Source: Flavobacteriaceae bacterium UBA5079
GTDB lineage: Bacteria; Bacteroidota; Bacteroidia; Flavobacteriales; Flavobacteriaceae
Assembly (NCBI GenBank): GCA_002414705.1
Contig: DIAL01000026.1
Location: forward strand, 3,289 to 9,964
Direction: 5' to 3'
Length of the DNA: 6,676 bases
Shown: positions 1-6,066 of the stretch, in pieces
Layout of the letters: each line of letters opens with the position of its first letter
Numbering within the stretch: position 1 is the stretch's first letter
The notes under the pieces: generated by a model
What the model was told of the DNA's origin: nothing
The model's input: only the letters and a program-made list of their open reading frames with translations
Database searches by the model: none
Translations under genes and position numbers: made by a program

Positions 1-1046
1 TTATCATCAATATCTTCAGGACTTATGGTGGCTTGGTTATTAACATCCAAGTCTAACAGAACATTACGAGTTCTTACTATTGGGTTTAAAGTGTCCAAAA
101 CTGTAACGGTTGCAGTATCGATTCCTATATTTCCGCTGCTATCGGTAACGGTAAGTGTTACCGTATTTTCGCCTATATTTGAACAATTAAAACTGGTTAC
201 ATCTAAAACCATGCTAGCTATAGAGCAATTATCTGACGAACCATCATTTATTTGTTCCACTGTAATATTTGCTATACCAGTTGTACCTAATGAAACCGAA
301 ATGTTTTTTACTTGGGCTATTGGTTGCTCATTATCTAAAATCGTAACGATTGCTGTTTCAGAACTAACATTCCCACTATTATCTGTAACGGTTAATGTGA
401 CTGTATTTGGACCTAAATCAGAACAGTTAAATTGAGTTAGGTTCAGTACTCTAGACTGAATGATACAATTATCTGTAGAGCCGTTATCTACATCGTCTGC
501 TGTTATAACAGCTTGGTTGTTTATATCTAATGGTATGGATATATTTTTAGTAATAACAATAGGATCCGCCGAATCAAAAACCTGAACTAAAGTGGTACTT
601 GAATGTTCATTACCGCTGGTATCGGCAACAGTTAATGTCACTGTATTATCACCTAAATCAGAACAATTAAAACTCGTTTTGTCTAAACGTAAAGAAGCAA
701 CAGAACAGTTATCTCTAGATCCGTTATCTAATTCTTCTGCTGTAAGAGTAGCAGCTCCATTTGAATCTAAAAATATTATTATGCTTTCTTTAGAGAATGC
801 TTCAGGTGCAATAGCATCTAGAACAGTTACCGTTGCGATATTAGATACTGAATTTCCACCATCAAAATCTGTCATTGTTAAGGTTACCGTATTGTCTCCC
901 AAATCATTACACGTAAATGTATTTATATCAAGTGAAACTGGGAAATTACTACAATCAGAATTCGAATTATTAACTTGATTGGGCGAAACAGCTGCCATAC
1001 CTGTTTCATTTAAATATACATCTACATCTTGTGTAGTAACAATCTG
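1..1046 (-). repeat. Tandem HYR-like repeats, 240-bp (80-residue) period
   Basis: Five units are visible within the surface-protein gene: A at 1046-801 (about 82 residues, most divergent), B at 800-561, C at 560-321, D at 320-81 and E at 80-1 (cut by the window edge). B, C and D are each exactly 80 residues. Each of A-D has two cysteines, at unit positions 32 (DNC or SDC) and 46 (FNC or FTC), spaced to form one intradomain disulfide. Conserved elements in order are a lead strand, DNGSxDNC, a serine/asparagine-rich strand, FNCSDLG, NTVTLTVTD, SGN and a closing TVTVLD strand. The period also shows in the DNA: the segments near 380-430 and 620-670 are almost identical, whereas other parts have diverged. 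This suggests duplication followed by drift or partial conversion. Confidence 0.85.
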
Positions 1047-1622
1047 AGGAACGTTTGGCGTGGATAATTGAATGTAGATAGGAGACGGAGTGACCGAAAC
1101 AGCCTGAACTTGTATATAATACGTTTTTGTACTATCTAAATTACTTAAAGCTAGGCTTGTTTGGAATTCTGTATTTGAAACATAACCCACTTGAGTATAG
1201 GTAGAAAAATCTAGCCTATCTACCACAGAATATACAGCAAATTCAAGAGGTGACTGATTAACAGCAAAACTCCACTCTGTAATTTTGATATTTATATCTG
1301 CACACGTTGGAGTAAATTTATACCAAACCGTATTAGATATACCATTACTAAAACTTGACGATGGTTCATTTACTTCTGATGTTGCTGTAAGAGTTGAAAA
1401 GGCAACTGGTGCTTCAGCAACATTTAAGGTAAATGCACTTGACGCGTTGTCATTTGTTGGAGTGACCAATCTATTGCTTTTATTTTTCGTTAAAAAATCT
1501 GTCCGATTTTCAACACCAAGTTCAGAGTTAACAATAGAAGCATGGACATTCAAAGTTATTAATTGGAAAAAAATTCCAAAGAAAACGAATTTTACTATCT
1601 TTTTCATTGTGGTTGGATTCAT
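1..1622 (-). CDS. Secreted PPC-like / HYR-repeat surface protein, N-terminal 540 residues (C-terminus outside window)
   Basis: The minus-strand frame is open from the ATG at 1622 to the window edge with no stop (540 complete codons), so the gene is partial at its C-terminus. A second in-frame ATG at 1607 gives MKKIVKFVFFG..., a textbook signal peptide ending near NVHA (about residue 28), and may be the true start. Neither ATG has a clear Shine-Dalgarno sequence. Residues about 55-188 resemble a PPC-type beta domain: TNDNASSAFTL, NTVWYKFTP, LEFAVYSV and KTYYIQVQAV sit where that family has its conserved strands. From about residue 193, HYR-like repeats follow, with the signatures DNGSxDNC, FNCSDLGxNTVTLTVTD and ATVTVLD. 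The protein is therefore exported and probably cell-surface or extracellular. In Bacteroidota such proteins often end in a type IX secretion sorting domain, but that end is not visible here. An adhesive or matrix role is inferred from the family. The gene follows the HTH regulator in the same orientation, after 827 bp. Confidence 0.88.
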   Translation of the reverse strand, partial: MNPTTMKKIVKFVFFGIFFQLITLNVHASIVNSELGVENRTDFLTKNKSNRLVTPTNDNASSAFTLNVAEAPVAFSTLTATSEVNEPSSSFSNGISNTVWYKFTPTCADINIKITEWSFAVNQSPLEFAVYSVVDRLDFSTYTQVGYVSNTEFQTSLALSNLDSTKTYYIQVQAVSVTPSPIYIQLSTPNVPQIVTTQDVDVYLNETGMAAVSPNQVNNSNSDCSNFPVSLDINTFTCNDLGDNTVTLTMTDFDGGNSVSNIATVTVLDAIAPEAFSKESIIIFLDSNGAATLTAEELDNGSRDNCSVASLRLDKTSFNCSDLGDNTVTLTVADTSGNEHSSTTLVQVFDSADPIVITKNISIPLDINNQAVITADDVDNGSTDNCIIQSRVLNLTQFNCSDLGPNTVTLTVTDNSGNVSSETAIVTILDNEQPIAQVKNISVSLGTTGIANITVEQINDGSSDNCSIASMVLDVTSFNCSNIGENTVTLTVTDSSGNIGIDTATVTVLDTLNPIVRTRNVLLDLDVNNQATISPEDIDD

Positions 1623-1868
1623 TTAAATTTTAGGTATGTAGAATTTCAAATTAGTTTGTTTACTTGATAAATTAATATGTTGTTATGGCCTTGACGCTCT
1701 TCATCGACCAAATAAATGGGTTTGTTAAATCAGCATGGAGTGTTTTGACATTATAAATGGCTCGTTGAAAATTTGACAGGTTATCATATGAGTTAAATTA
1801 ATATTTCGAAAAATATTAGGTTTTTCAATGTGCGAAAGTAAATTCACATTAACAGAATGAACAAATTA

Positions 1869-1919
1869 TGTGTTAGCAATGTGTTAGCAATTCAATAAAA
1901 AAAACATAAACAACTAATA
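1869..1919. promoter_or_regulatory. Candidate operator 1: TGTTAGCA direct-repeat pair plus AAACAACTAATA
   Basis: TGTTAGCA occurs at 1871-1878 and again at 1882-1889, an 11-bp start-to-start spacing. This puts both copies on the same face of the helix, as in sites bound by OmpR/PhoB-type tandem dimers. AAACAACTAATA follows at 1908-1919. The same arrangement recurs at 2289-2329. The pair lies about 250 bp upstream of the surface-protein start. The binding protein is unknown. Confidence 0.4.
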
Positions 1920-2288
1920 GTCTGAGTTATAATAAGGTCAAAAAGAGTGCTAAAAAACCTGAAATATTTTAAATAAAGTAACAAAGTGGACTCATTAAAT
2001 ACGTTTTCGGTATGATATATACTTCCAGAAGAGTAAATCTGGCATAAATTGGTATCTCTTTAATTATATGTAAAAAACAGACTAGAGGAATAAAAAGAAG
2101 GTACACAAGAATTAAAAACCGCTTAAACAGCAACTTAAATAAAACAATTATAAAAATAGAAATAATTTGTTTACCTAAAGAATAAAGGGCTACTAGACCT
2201 AAAAACGAAAATAATTACTAGGGTATTTTAGATTGTACTTTACAGTTTTGAAATTTGTTCCATGAAAAGAACATAAAAAAGAAAAAAG

Positions 2289-2329
2289 TGTGTTAGCATT
2301 CTGTTAGCACAAAACTTAAACACCTAATA
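2289..2329. promoter_or_regulatory. Candidate operator 2: TGTTAGCA direct-repeat pair plus AAACACCTAATA
   Basis: TGTTAGCA occurs at 2291-2298 and 2302-2309, again with 11-bp spacing, and the first copy again has TG in front (TGTGTTAGCA). AAACACCTAATA follows at 2318-2329 and differs by one base from the string at operator 1. The gap between the repeats and CTAATA is 10 bp shorter than in operator 1, about one helical turn. The site lies about 140 bp beyond the stop codon of the HTH regulator gene and in the same orientation as operator 1. Confidence 0.4.
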
Positions 2330-2449
2330 AAATGAACCTTACGACGTTCGTGTTTTTAGTGAAATTAATATATAACAAAGAAAACCTTTTTGTTTCTGGT
2401 GTATTTATTTACGAACTAGACAACAAAAATCTGTTTCAGTTGTAATTGA

Positions 2450-3835
2450 TTACAGAAGATTTTGGATAGTAATTTGAAAAGCTTCGGCATTTTCGCAATT
2501 AACTTTTTTTATTAAACGGTTTTTTGCGACCCTAAAAGCTCCATGTGTCATAGACAAAACGTTAGCAGATTCTTTGGTAGATAAATTTAGCAAAGAGCAA
2601 TAAATAATTTGTAACTCTTTATCAGATAAATTATTAAATCGTTGATGTATTTTATAACGTAATTCAGGAAAATCTTGATCTAAAGCATTTAATAAATCTG
2701 AAAAAACAAATGAGTTGCCTTTTAAATTAAGTGTGTAATTAGATTGTATGAAATTGTACTTAATGGTACTTAATTTTTCTTTTTGAATTTCAAATTGCTT
2801 TTCCAGTTCATAAAGTTTCTTATAGTAGTTTTTGGACTCTTTGTTTCTTTTTATAATAAAGAGTAGTAATATGATTATAACTAAAGAAAACCCTAAACCA
2901 AGGTACAGCAAAGTATATTTTAAACTTGTGTTACGCTGTTTCGTTTCTGTTCGTTCTATCATAATAACACCAAGTTGCCCCATCATTTTTTGATATAAAT
3001 CATTATGATAAAACTGTGTACTATCTCTTACATAATTAGACTTACGCATTAAATCAATTAGTTCCTCATTACTTAAGTAATCACTATAATCATCTAATAT
3101 ACTTTCATAAACATCTAAAGCATAAGCATAGCGTTGATTATCTGTATATGTTTGAGCTGAATTTTTGTAATAACTAATTATTTCTTGCGGTGAAGCATCG
3201 GTTTTAGATTTCACATAAGCAATAACTTTTTTATAGTCCGCACCAGACCAATTATTTAAACTGTCTTGATAATATTTTAAAAGTGGTAGAATCTTAATAG
3301 CCTCATTGGGACGATTTAGCTCCGAGTACGCCATAGCAGCATTCGCACTACATTGCACCAAATCTACATCTCGAAAATTAGGGCAGTCAACTATGGCTTC
3401 TAAAAAACTTTGATACGCACTTACAGCTGCTTGAAATTTTTTATTATAAACAGAAACACCAATGTAATTATTAATAATACCGATTTGAATGGCTTGATAT
3501 TTGGAGTTACATATATCCGTATAAATATTTAAACTATATTGGTTAAAATAGGTATCTGATAAAGCGGATGCTTTTCCTAGACCAGATACTGTAACTAACT
3601 GTTTTAAAGATGTAAAAAACAATGAATCTTTGTTCTTGACACCTTCATCTAAATCAATAGAAAAATTAAACGCCTTTTCATAAAGTATCATACTGGAGGC
3701 ATAATCGCCTGCTTTAAATTTTAAATCTCCAGCACTTAAGTTATAATATATTGAATCTGATTGAGCAAATACATGAATGGTATTTATCACCAAAAAAATA
3801 AAAAAAGTCATGTAGGTAAATTGCCCTTTACACAT
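2450..3835 (-). CDS. Membrane-anchored TPR protein with C-terminal LuxR-like HTH (putative transcriptional regulator)
   Basis: This 461-residue protein has four parts. Residues 1-25 form a signal peptide or N-terminal anchor ending VFAQ. About 27-290 is a helical region with several recognisable TPR-like helix pairs (about 30-60, 120-148, 161-190 and 227-250). A strong transmembrane helix lies at about 307-329 and is followed by KRNKESK. A charged coiled coil at about 331-360 leads to a C-terminal helix-turn-helix at about 402-447, with LSDKELQIIYCSLLNLSTKE and then KNRLIKKV, matching the LuxR/GerE pattern. The implied topology is TPRs in the periplasm and HTH in the cytoplasm, a layout known from many Bacteroidota regulators with no kinase or receiver domain. 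The HTH is divergent, so DNA binding is likely but not certain. The first ATG (3835) supplies a lysine for the signal n-region; an internal ATG at 3811 is the alternative. The gene is separated from nqrF by a terminator. Its target is unknown, and the downstream surface-protein gene is the obvious candidate. Confidence 0.85.
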   Translation of the reverse strand: MCKGQFTYMTFFIFLVINTIHVFAQSDSIYYNLSAGDLKFKAGDYASSMILYEKAFNFSIDLDEGVKNKDSLFFTSLKQLVTVSGLGKASALSDTYFNQYSLNIYTDICNSKYQAIQIGIINNYIGVSVYNKKFQAAVSAYQSFLEAIVDCPNFRDVDLVQCSANAAMAYSELNRPNEAIKILPLLKYYQDSLNNWSGADYKKVIAYVKSKTDASPQEIISYYKNSAQTYTDNQRYAYALDVYESILDDYSDYLSNEELIDLMRKSNYVRDSTQFYHNDLYQKMMGQLGVIMIERTETKQRNTSLKYTLLYLGLGFSLVIIILLLFIIKRNKESKNYYKKLYELEKQFEIQKEKLSTIKYNFIQSNYTLNLKGNSFVFSDLLNALDQDFPELRYKIHQRFNNLSDKELQIIYCSLLNLSTKESANVLSMTHGAFRVAKNRLIKKVNCENAEAFQITIQNLL

Positions 3836-3868
3836 AGTTTGCCAAAAATTAATATAATAAATAATACT

Positions 3869-3905
3869 AAAAAAAGCCTATATCTTAAAAAAAGAAACAG
3901 GCTTT
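3869..3905 (-). terminator. Rho-independent terminator of the nqr operon
   Basis: Read on the minus strand, AAAGCCT (3905-3899) pairs with AGGCTTT (3879-3873), and the run of seven T continues to 3869. The loop is about 19 nt and pyrimidine-rich; TCTT and AAGA inside it can pair to extend the hairpin. The structure begins 35 nt past the nqrF stop codon and ends 34 nt before the start of the HTH-protein gene, so it separates the two transcription units. Confidence 0.8.
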
Positions 3906-3939
3906 AATTTCTAAATTAATGATTAAAGAAAATTATATA

Positions 3940-5253
3940 CTATCCTCCAAAATCATCAAAGCGAATGTTTTCATCTGGTATTCCAAAATCTTCACCCATT
4001 TTTTGAACCGCTTGGTTCATTAAAGGAGGTCCACAGAAGTATAATTCAATATCTTCTGGTGCATCATGATGATTTAAGTAATTATCAATTACACAGTTGT
4101 GGATAAATCCAACAAAGCCATCTCCAGCTTCATCATTAATGTCTTTTTTAACCTTCCAATTATCACTTTCCATTGGTTCTGAAAGTGCTAAATAAAATTT
4201 AAAGTTTGGAAAATCTTTTTCTAGTGCTCTAAAGTAATGGATATAGAATAATTCTGCTTTAGAACGTCCACCATACCAATACGTTACTTTTCTTCCTGTT
4301 TTTAACGTTCTAAACAACTCGTATAAATGAGAACGCATTGGTGCCATTCCTGCTCCACCACCAACGTATAACATTTCTGCATCAGAATCATTAATGAAGA
4401 ATTCTCCGTAAGGTCCAGAAATAGTTACTTTATCTCCAATTTTCTGATTGAAAATATATGAAGATGCTATTCCAGGATTTACATCCATCCATCCGTTTTT
4501 AGCGCGATCAAAAGGTGGTGTTGCTACACGAACATTTAGCATAATTTTTCTACCTTCAGCTGGATAAGAAGCCATAGAATAAGCACGTTCAACCAATTCG
4601 TTATTTTTCATAACTAGAGGCCAAAGACCAAACTTTTCCCAATCTGCTTTAAATTTATCCGGTTCTCCTGGATGGTCTTCCGGATGCGCAGTAACATCCA
4701 TTTCTGAATATTTAACTTCACATTCTGGAATTTCAATTTGAATATATCCACCTGCCTTGTAGCCCATATCTTCTGGGATTTCTACTACAAACTCTTTAAT
4801 AAATGTAGCTACATTATAGTTTGAAACTACAGTTGCTTCCCATTTCTTAATTCCGAATACTTCTTCTGGAATAGTAATTTCCATGTCTTGTTTCACCTTT
4901 ACCTGACAAGATAAACGTGCGCCATGAGCTAATTCTTTTCTAGAAAAGTGAGGTGTTTCTGTAGGTAATGCTTCACCACCTCCTGATAATACATGACATT
5001 CACATTGAATACATGTTCCACCACCACCACAAGCAGATGGTAAGAAAATTTTATTACTACCTAGAGTCGATAATAACGTACCTCCTGAGGCTACTTCAAT
5101 TTCTCTTTCTCCATTAATTAGGATTTTTACAGGTCCTGATGGAGATAATTTTTGTTTTACAAATAATAACAAACTTACTAGTACTAACGTAATGACTAAA
5201 AACGCAATGACTGTTGTTAAAACTGTTCCGAATGTTTCTGCTGCTAAAATCAT
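3940..5253 (-). CDS. nqrF: Na+-translocating NADH:quinone reductase subunit F
   Basis: NqrF (437 residues) is the electron-entry subunit of Na+-NQR. It oxidises NADH through FAD and passes electrons to a 2Fe-2S cluster and on to the membrane subunits, driving Na+ export across the inner membrane. An N-terminal helix (about 9-32) anchors it. The ferredoxin domain carries the cluster cysteines C75, C81, C84 and C116 (ACGGGGTCIQC, then LSC). The FAD domain has RAYSMASY at 223-230. The NADH-binding part has GGGAGMAPMRS (298-308), YWYGGRS (325-331) and CGPP (407-410). The protein ends with the family's DDFGG. It is about 30 residues longer than the roughly 408-residue Vibrio-type enzyme; the surplus appears to lie in hydrophilic loops near 187-200, 250-260 and 365-378. 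The ATG lies one base after the nqrE stop, suggesting translational coupling. Confidence 0.98.
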   Translation of the reverse strand: MILAAETFGTVLTTVIAFLVITLVLVSLLLFVKQKLSPSGPVKILINGEREIEVASGGTLLSTLGSNKIFLPSACGGGGTCIQCECHVLSGGGEALPTETPHFSRKELAHGARLSCQVKVKQDMEITIPEEVFGIKKWEATVVSNYNVATFIKEFVVEIPEDMGYKAGGYIQIEIPECEVKYSEMDVTAHPEDHPGEPDKFKADWEKFGLWPLVMKNNELVERAYSMASYPAEGRKIMLNVRVATPPFDRAKNGWMDVNPGIASSYIFNQKIGDKVTISGPYGEFFINDSDAEMLYVGGGAGMAPMRSHLYELFRTLKTGRKVTYWYGGRSKAELFYIHYFRALEKDFPNFKFYLALSEPMESDNWKVKKDINDEAGDGFVGFIHNCVIDNYLNHHDAPEDIELYFCGPPLMNQAVQKMGEDFGIPDENIRFDDFGG

Positions 5254-5254
5254 A

Positions 5255-6001
5255 TTATTCTTCTGTTTTAGTATTTTCTGCTACACGCACAACTGCTTCT
5301 GTGTTTAGTTGCGTGTTAGTTTCGGTTTGTACTTTTTCTATTTGTGCGGTTGGCTCTGTTGCTGGAGCTTCTTCTTCATCACCACCTGTTAACATACCGC
5401 CAAAACTTAAAAATCCAATACCCATTAATCCGGTAATAATGAACGTAATTCCAAGACCTCTTAAAGGTGCAGGAACATTGGAGTATCTAATTTTTTCACG
5501 AATAGCTGCAATAGCTAAAATGGCTAAAAACCAACCAATTCCTGATGAAAAACCATAATTAAGTGCTAAACCTAATGTTTCTATTTCACGAGATTGCATA
5601 AATAATGAACCACCTAAAATAGCACAGTTTACAGCAATAAGCGGTAAGAAAATACCCAATGAATTATATAGTGATGGTGAGAATTTCTCTACCACAATTT
5701 CTACTAATTGTACCATAGTTGCAATGGTGGCAATAAACATAATGAATGAAAGGAAACCTAAATCATAATCTGCGAATTCAGGACCTAACCATTTTAGTGC
5801 GCCAGGTTGTAATAAATATTGATCTAATAACCAGTTTAAGGGTACTGTTATAGCTAATACGAATATAACCGCAGCTCCTAAACCTACTGCTGTTGCTACT
5901 TTTTTAGATACGGCTAAGTATGAACACATACCTAAAAAAACCGCAAAGACCATATTATCGATAAAAATGGACTTGAAAAATAATTCTAAATGCTCTATCA
6001 T
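5255..6001 (-). CDS. nqrE: Na+-translocating NADH:quinone reductase subunit E, with acidic C-terminal tail
   Basis: NqrE (248 residues) is an integral membrane subunit that pairs with its homologue NqrD. Together they hold the intramembrane iron centre on the electron path between the NqrF cluster and the NqrB/NqrC flavins. Residues 1-203 match the family along their whole length, with MVFAVFLGMCSYLAVSKK at the start, LYNSLGIFLPLIAVNCAI at 111-128, and IREKIRYSNVPAPLRGLGIT at 167-186. The expected iron-ligand cysteines are C26 and C126. About six hydrophobic helices are visible. The usual length is near 200 residues; here about 45 more follow (204-248), rich in Glu, Thr, Ala and Gln with no hydrophobic helix. 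The start is preceded by an A-rich stretch rather than a Shine-Dalgarno sequence. It lies 65 bp after nqrD and 1 bp before nqrF. Confidence 0.97.
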   Translation of the reverse strand: MIEHLELFFKSIFIDNMVFAVFLGMCSYLAVSKKVATAVGLGAAVIFVLAITVPLNWLLDQYLLQPGALKWLGPEFADYDLGFLSFIMFIATIATMVQLVEIVVEKFSPSLYNSLGIFLPLIAVNCAILGGSLFMQSREIETLGLALNYGFSSGIGWFLAILAIAAIREKIRYSNVPAPLRGLGITFIITGLMGIGFLSFGGMLTGGDEEEAPATEPTAQIEKVQTETNTQLNTEAVVRVAENTKTEE

Positions 6002-6066
6002 TTTTTTATTCTTTTAAATTTTCTACTGTAGTTTCTTGTCAATTGTTTTGTAAACAACCAACGAAT
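6002..6066 (-). other. nqrD-nqrE spacer with small hairpin
   Basis: This 65-bp AT-rich spacer is the only sizeable gap in the visible nqr genes. Just after the nqrD stop, TTGTTT (6043-6048) and AAACAA (6052-6057) can form a 6-bp stem with a 3-base loop. No strong T-run follows it in the direction of transcription. It therefore looks like a weak structure, perhaps processing or stability related, and not a full terminator. The nqrE ATG is preceded by an A-rich run without a Shine-Dalgarno motif. Confidence 0.3.

Larger units (their letters stand above)
1623..2449. other. Long AT-rich intergenic region, probable regulatory DNA for the surface-protein gene
   Basis: These 827 bp separate the HTH regulator from the HYR protein. 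No reading frame of convincing length or composition is present on either strand; the longest noteworthy one is 37 codons at 2332-2445 on the plus strand. The stretch holds two TGTTAGCA direct-repeat pairs (1871-1889 and 2291-2309). It also has an AT-rich hairpin at 1800-1817 (AATATTT, loop CGAA, AAATATT) and a CCAGA/TCTGG inverted repeat at 2025-2042. I found no exact match to the Bacteroidota promoter pattern (TTTG, then TAnnTTTG about 19 bp later) reading toward the surface-protein gene. The promoter must lie here, because no other gene lies between. Confidence 0.6.

Noticed and set aside
1..1046. 240-bp repeats considered as CRISPR or non-coding satellite
   Set aside because: The units are in frame, diverge as protein-coding sequence and match the HYR-type fold pattern; there is no short repeat/spacer structure.
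25..1626. Plus-strand reading frames at 25-435, 592-978 and 1285-1626
   Set aside because: They are antisense to the repeat protein. Their mutual similarity comes only from the 240-bp repeat, and they lack family features, whereas the minus-strand frame is continuous, begins with a signal peptide and shows clear HYR motifs.
1735..1770. TTGACA-like -35 element near 1744
   Set aside because: No -10 element lies at a suitable distance, it points away from the surface-protein gene, and Bacteroidota use a different promoter pattern.
2341..2351. ACGA-CGT-TCGT palindrome as an operator or hairpin
   Set aside because: Only four base pairs per arm, single copy, expected by chance.
2374..2394. AACAAA / TTTGTT inverted repeat downstream of the HTH-protein gene as a terminator
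   Set aside because: The stem is short and almost entirely A/T, with no distinct T-run after it on the minus strand; too weak to call.
2560..2567. CGTTAGCA inside the HTH-protein gene, similar to the operator half-site
   Set aside because: It is a single imperfect copy with no partner 11 bp away, explained by the coding sequence.
5214..5558. Plus-strand 114-codon reading frame overlapping nqrE and nqrF
   Set aside because: It lies opposite the nqrE tail and the nqrF start, both clearly coding on the minus strand; its serine/valine-rich composition is the complement of those genes.
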